Assembly: GCA_947452365.1 (NCBI GenBank)
Contig: CANGCO010000011.1
Coordinates: 1-48,045 of the forward strand
Reading direction: 5' to 3'
From: Caulobacteraceae bacterium
Lineage (GTDB): Bacteria > Pseudomonadota > Alphaproteobacteria > Caulobacterales > Caulobacteraceae
Length of the DNA: 48,045 nucleotides
The notes below the pieces were generated by a model. The model was given only the letters and a program-made list of their open reading frames with translations, was not told where the DNA came from and did no database searches. Position numbers and translations under genes: made by a program. Shown piece after piece: positions 44,761 through 48,045 of the stretch. Within the stretch, counting starts at the first letter, position 1, and each line of letters starts with the position of its first letter.

Positions 44761-45733
44761 CGAATTTGGCGATATTGCCAGGCGGTTTGCGCCCCTAAGC
44801 TTTGGCGCGCCCGAGGCCTTGGGCTTGCTTGACGATGCGGCCGTGATTGCTGCTCGCCCAGGCTTTGATCTGGTCATTACCCAAGACGCCCTGGTCGAGG
44901 GTGTGCATTTCATACCGCATGAGCGCGCCGACCGGGTGGCGCAAAAGCTCTTGCGCACCAACCTGTCTGACCTGGCCGCCAAGGGGGCGCAGCCCTATGG
45001 CTGTTTCTTGTCGATCAGTTGGCCAAGCCATTATGACGATGCGGCCAGGGACCTGTTTGCCGCGGCCTTGAAGACAGATCTTGCCCATTACGGTCTTGCC
45101 CTGTTTGGCGGCGATACAACCTCGACCCCGGGGCCCCTGACGGCCAGCTTGACGGCGCTGGGCTGGGTCAAGGCCGGTGGCATGGTCCGGCGCGCGGGCG
45201 CAAAAGCTGGGGACCTTATTTGTGTGTCCGGCACGATCGGCGATGCCTTTCTGGGCCTCAGGCTGGCACGGGGTGAGGATCTGGGTCTAAGCGCCGCCGA
45301 CCAGACCTTTTTGCTAGATCGCTATCACTGTCCCCAGCCGCGCCTAGACCTTCGCGGCGCCCTGCTAGGCCATGCAAAGGCCGCGGCGGATGTATCAGAC
45401 GGGTTGGTGGCCGATTGCGGCCATATTGCCCGGGCCAGCGGCCTTGGCCTGACGCTTGACCTCGACAAGATGCCTCTTTCGGCGGCGGCGCGGCGCTGGG
45501 TGGAGCTCGCCCCCGATCCGGCCAAGGCGCTGCTTGGGCTTGCAACCGGCGGCGATGATTATGAAATCGCCTGCGCGATCGCGCCTGGATCCTTGCAGGC
45601 CGTTTCAGCGGCGACCGGGGAAGCCCGCACGGCCTTGACCATGATCGGACGATTTGAGGCCGCGCCTGAGGTCGATGTTCGTATCTACGGCGATCGTCTA
45701 GAGATCGCCGAGGCGGGCTATCAGCACCGATGA
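44747..45733 (+). CDS. thiL: Thiamine-monophosphate kinase
   Basis: A 328-residue PurM-like kinase that makes thiamine diphosphate from the monophosphate. The N-terminal [12 protein letters not shown], the metal-binding LGLLDDAAV and [11 protein letters not shown] and the [11 protein letters not shown] segment are diagnostic. It starts inside the end of nusB (14-bp overlap), so translation is coupled. A short hairpin (45738-45753) follows its stop. Confidence 0.96.
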   Translation: MSGSDEFGDIARRFAPLSFGAPEALGLLDDAAVIAARPGFDLVITQDALVEGVHFIPHERADRVAQKLLRTNLSDLAAKGAQPYGCFLSISWPSHYDDAARDLFAAALKTDLAHYGLALFGGDTTSTPGPLTASLTALGWVKAGGMVRRAGAKAGDLICVSGTIGDAFLGLRLARGEDLGLSAADQTFLLDRYHCPQPRLDLRGALLGHAKAAADVSDGLVADCGHIARASGLGLTLDLDKMPLSAAARRWVELAPDPAKALLGLATGGDDYEIACAIAPGSLQAVSAATGEARTALTMIGRFEAAPEVDVRIYGDRLEIAEAGYQHR

Positions 45734-45737
45734 CCTA

Positions 45738-45753
45738 AAGCCTAGGAAGGCTT
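45738..45753 (+). terminator. Short hairpin after thiL
   Basis: AAGCCT (45738-45743) pairs with AGGCTT (45748-45753) over a 4-base loop. It lies 5 bp after the thiL stop and 30 bp before the next ATG. There is no T-run, so it is a weak terminator or a pause site at most. Confidence 0.3.
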
Positions 45754-45783
45754 GGTTAAACAATCTTAGTTAAGCTCTAACCT

Positions 45784-46206
45784 ATGAAAAAGCTGCCTTG
45801 GTTCATGGTCCTAGTCTTGACGATCAGCGCCAATTTTTTGGCGGTGACGCCGCGGGCCTTGGCCGCGGAAAAAGTAAAACAGTCTCCAATCATAAAATTT
45901 GATGGGCTAGCCGTGCCGATCGTTGAGGACGGACAATTGCGGCAATACATCTTGGTCAGATTTTATGTCGAGGCCTCCCCGTCAGATTCAACCCGGACCG
46001 GACACATCTTCCAAAAACTGCCCTATATTCGCGATGCCATTGTTCAAACCGCCTATAAGTCAAACCTCGGCCTTGCCGGCCAAGTCAATGCTTTGGATCA
46101 AGACAAATTCAGGGCCCTTGTTCGACAATCCTGGGCGCAATTTGTGAGCGTCAAAGATATGAAGCGGGTTGTGATCCTTGAGATCAGGCCTGGCCCAAGG
46201 CTCTAG
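45784..46206 (+). CDS. Small exported protein, possibly FliL-like
   Basis: A 140-residue protein with an N-terminal signal peptide or anchor (residues about 5-28, ending ALAAE). The mature part has PIVEDGQLRQYILVRFYVE, a central LPYIRDAIVQTAY and a C-terminal VSVKDMKRVVILEIRPG. That layout of a strand, a long helix and a strand recalls FliL-like and related membrane-associated proteins seen near thiL/hppA in alphaproteobacteria, but the match is weak and I do not assign a function. No ribosome site precedes the ATG. It lies between thiL and hppA. Confidence 0.6.
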   Translation: MKKLPWFMVLVLTISANFLAVTPRALAAEKVKQSPIIKFDGLAVPIVEDGQLRQYILVRFYVEASPSDSTRTGHIFQKLPYIRDAIVQTAYKSNLGLAGQVNALDQDKFRALVRQSWAQFVSVKDMKRVVILEIRPGPRL

Positions 46207-46415
46207 TCCGGCAGCCAGCCAAACCTAACCGGTCAATCGGTCTGCAAACTTCGCTAGCGGTTGCTTTGCCCGTCTAGTTTTGGCAGTTTCCCCGGGTACA
46301 GCGCGGCGGGACCAAAGACGGGTCCCAAATCGCTGGCCGCTAAAGTCCAGTCGGACGCCTTGGGGTGGCTTTGCCAACCCCAAGGACAAGCAATCAGGGA
46401 AGGGTCGTTTCAGAC
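46207..46415 (+). promoter_or_regulatory. Structured leader before hppA
   Basis: This 209-bp gap holds no gene that I can support. It contains two hairpins on the forward strand: a 6-bp stem (46308-46313 with 46321-46326) and a stronger one at 46358-46385, in which CCTTGGGG pairs with CCCCAAGG and an inner GGC pairs with GCC. The second ends 30 bp before the hppA ATG. No T-run follows either, so they are not classical terminators. They may be control structures, but I match no known riboswitch class. Confidence 0.4.
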
Positions 46416-48045
46416 ATGAGTTCATATATTTGGTGGGTCATAGCCGCAGGGGTCTTGGCAGTGCTTTATGGCATTGTTCAAAGCGCATCCCTGATGCGGG
46501 CCTCTGCTGGTAGCGATAAGATGCAGGAAATCGCGGCCGCTATTCAAGAAGGCGCTCAAGCCTATCTTCGCCGTCAATACACAACCATTGCCATTGTCGG
46601 CGTGGTGATCTTGGCCATTGTTTATTTCCTAATCGGCCCACGCGCCGCGCTTGGCTTTGTCATTGGCTCGGTTTTGTCGGGTCTGGCTGGTTTTGCGGGC
46701 ATGCTGATCTCGGTGCGCGCCAATGTGCGGACCGCACAGGCGGCATCTGAGAGCCTGCAAAAGGGTCTTGGTCTGGCCTTCAAGTCTGGTGCGATCACCG
46801 GCATGCTGGTGGCCGGTTTTGCCTTGATTGGGGTGGCTGGCTATTTCGCCTATCTGACCAAGATCGAAGGCCTTGATGCAACCGGCCGTGAAGTCATTGA
46901 TGGCATGGTGGCCTTGGGCTTTGGTGCGTCCTTGATCTCGATCTTTGCCCGTCTTGGCGGCGGTATCTTCACCAAGGGTGCGGATGTCGGCGGCGATATG
47001 GTTGGCAAGGTCGAGGCTGGTATTCCAGAAGATGATCCTCGCAACCCCGCCACGATCGCTGACAATGTCGGTGATAATGTCGGCGACTGCGCGGGTATGG
47101 CGGCGGACCTGTTTGAAACCTATGCCGTGACCACGGTTGCCACCATGGTTCTGGCGGCGATCTTCTTTCGCGGCACAGCCAATGTCGAGGCCATGATGCT
47201 ATTGCCGCTGGCGATCTGCGGTATCTGTATCCCCGCCTCGATCATCGGTGCCTATTTTGTGCGTCTGGGCAAGAGCCAGAACATTATGGGCGCGCTTTAT
47301 CAGGGCCTGATCGTCACTGGCCTTTTGTCGGTTGTCGGCGTTTATGTCGTTATCAACAAGCTTGTCCCTGCGGCCATTATGATCCAAGGCAAATCCGTAG
47401 ACGCCACTGCGCTGTTCTATTGTGGCCTTGTTGGTCTGGGTGTGACGGCGGCCATTGTCGTCATCACCGAATACTATACCAGCACGGCCTTCCGGCCCGT
47501 GCGGTCGGTGGCCAAGGCTTCGGTTTCGGGTCACGGCACAAATGTGATCCAGGGCCTGGCCGTGTCGCTAGAGTCCACCGCAGCGCCTGCGATTGCGATT
47601 ATTGTCGGCATTATCTTGACCTACCAGTTTGCAGGATTGTTCGGCGTGGCCATCGCCACCACGACCATGCTCGCTCTGGCCGGCTTTATTGTCGCCCTCG
47701 ATGCCTTTGGTCCCGTGACCGATAATGCGGGTGGCATTGCCGAAATGGCCGGTCTGCCTCACGAGGTTCGGGTCTCGACCGATGCGCTGGACGCCGTGGG
47801 CAATACGACCAAGGCCGTCACCAAGGGTTATGCCATTGGTTCGGCAGGGCTTGGCGCTCTTGTGCTGTTCGCAGCCTATACCCAGGACCTGAAGTTCTTC
47901 TCGGCCAATGCCGTTGAGTTCCCCTACTTTGCCGGTATGGGCGAGGTGGCCTTTGACCTGTCCAACCCGTATGTCGTGGTTGGCCTGTTCTTTGGTGGCC
48001 TATTGCCCTTCCTGTTTGGTGGCATGTCCATGACCGCGGTTGGCC
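46416..48045 (+). CDS. hppA: K+-independent H+-translocating pyrophosphatase (partial, 3' end missing)
   Basis: The first 543 codons of a membrane pyrophosphatase; the full protein is normally about 700 residues. The protein has many membrane helices and the pyrophosphate-binding sequences [14 protein letters not shown] (near 41-54), [20 protein letters not shown] (near 183-202) and [23 protein letters not shown]. Lys466 in GNTTKA marks the K+-independent class, whereas K+-dependent enzymes have Ala there. It couples pyrophosphate hydrolysis to proton export across the inner membrane. The ATG at 46416 is the first good start and has an AGGGAAGGG-like site upstream. The gene runs off the window end. 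Confidence 0.95.
   Translation, partial: MSSYIWWVIAAGVLAVLYGIVQSASLMRASAGSDKMQEIAAAIQEGAQAYLRRQYTTIAIVGVVILAIVYFLIGPRAALGFVIGSVLSGLAGFAGMLISVRANVRTAQAASESLQKGLGLAFKSGAITGMLVAGFALIGVAGYFAYLTKIEGLDATGREVIDGMVALGFGASLISIFARLGGGIFTKGADVGGDMVGKVEAGIPEDDPRNPATIADNVGDNVGDCAGMAADLFETYAVTTVATMVLAAIFFRGTANVEAMMLLPLAICGICIPASIIGAYFVRLGKSQNIMGALYQGLIVTGLLSVVGVYVVINKLVPAAIMIQGKSVDATALFYCGLVGLGVTAAIVVITEYYTSTAFRPVRSVAKASVSGHGTNVIQGLAVSLESTAAPAIAIIVGIILTYQFAGLFGVAIATTTMLALAGFIVALDAFGPVTDNAGGIAEMAGLPHEVRVSTDALDAVGNTTKAVTKGYAIGSAGLGALVLFAAYTQDLKFFSANAVEFPYFAGMGEVAFDLSNPYVVVGLFFGGLLPFLFGGMSMTAVG

Noticed and set aside
45754-45775. CtrA-type site TTAA-N7-TTAA before the FliL-like gene
   Set aside because: The two TTAA elements are separated by ten bases rather than seven and the flanks do not match.

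Overview
The window looks like chromosomal core DNA from an alphaproteobacterium. The evidence is a C4-type 5-aminolevulinate synthase (hemA), a RibBX-type riboflavin gene, DUF3297 and DUF6898 proteins, a K+-independent proton-pumping pyrophosphatase, a motB without an adjacent motA, and the order rpoZ-rel-pyrE-pdxJ-acpS-lepB-rnc-era-recO-parC preceded by dapA-smpB. From memory this order resembles Caulobacterales or Hyphomonadaceae; I could not check it. DNA is GC-rich, genes are tightly packed with many ATGA overlaps, and I see no tRNA, rRNA, CRISPR array, insertion sequence, phage gene or plasmid gene.

Layout. 1-4166: the end of a DUF1214 gene overlapping a DUF1254 gene, facing a MacAB-like export operon (adaptor, ATPase, permease). 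4264-7883: a metallo-beta-lactamase-fold hydrolase, an alpha/beta hydrolase and an amino-acid permease with a terminator. 8060-13644: helicase hrpB, then a reverse-strand operon of a membrane glycosyltransferase and two RNA methyltransferases. 13815-17623: a TetR regulator joined to a threonine-dehydratase-like gene, then a soluble lytic transglycosylase. 17756-20899: dapA, smpB, a family 5 uracil-DNA glycosylase with a NYN-domain protein, and folK. 20985-29021: rpoZ to recO, a long forward run for the stringent response, pyrimidine, pyridoxal and lipid-carrier synthesis, protein export, RNA processing and ribosome assembly. 29022-29339 is a GC-rich mosaic repeat. 29340-33318: parC, arginyl/leucyl-transferase and motB. 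33436-36216: flavin reductase, a beta-hydroxyacid dehydrogenase and an ammonium transporter. 36246-40963: hemB, a DUF4870-like membrane protein, hemA, a DUF6898 protein and glyA, which together link glycine supply to haem synthesis. 40994-45733: nrdR, a ribD reductase domain, ribE, ribBX, ribH, nusB and thiL. 45784 to the end: a small exported protein and hppA, which runs off the window.

I found no clearly new multi-gene system. The points most worth a second look are: (1) the riboflavin cluster lacks both the pyrimidine deaminase domain and an intact GTP cyclohydrolase II, so its first two steps must be encoded elsewhere; (2) the MacA-like adaptor carries a glycine-linked, Spy/CpxP-like helical insert; (3) the motB/flavin-reductase divergent region holds two perfect 14-bp palindromes and a direct repeat; (4) the recO-parC gap is filled by a mosaic palindromic repeat; (5) the hppA and dapA leaders contain hairpins; and (6) a DUF6898 protein lies between hemA and glyA.
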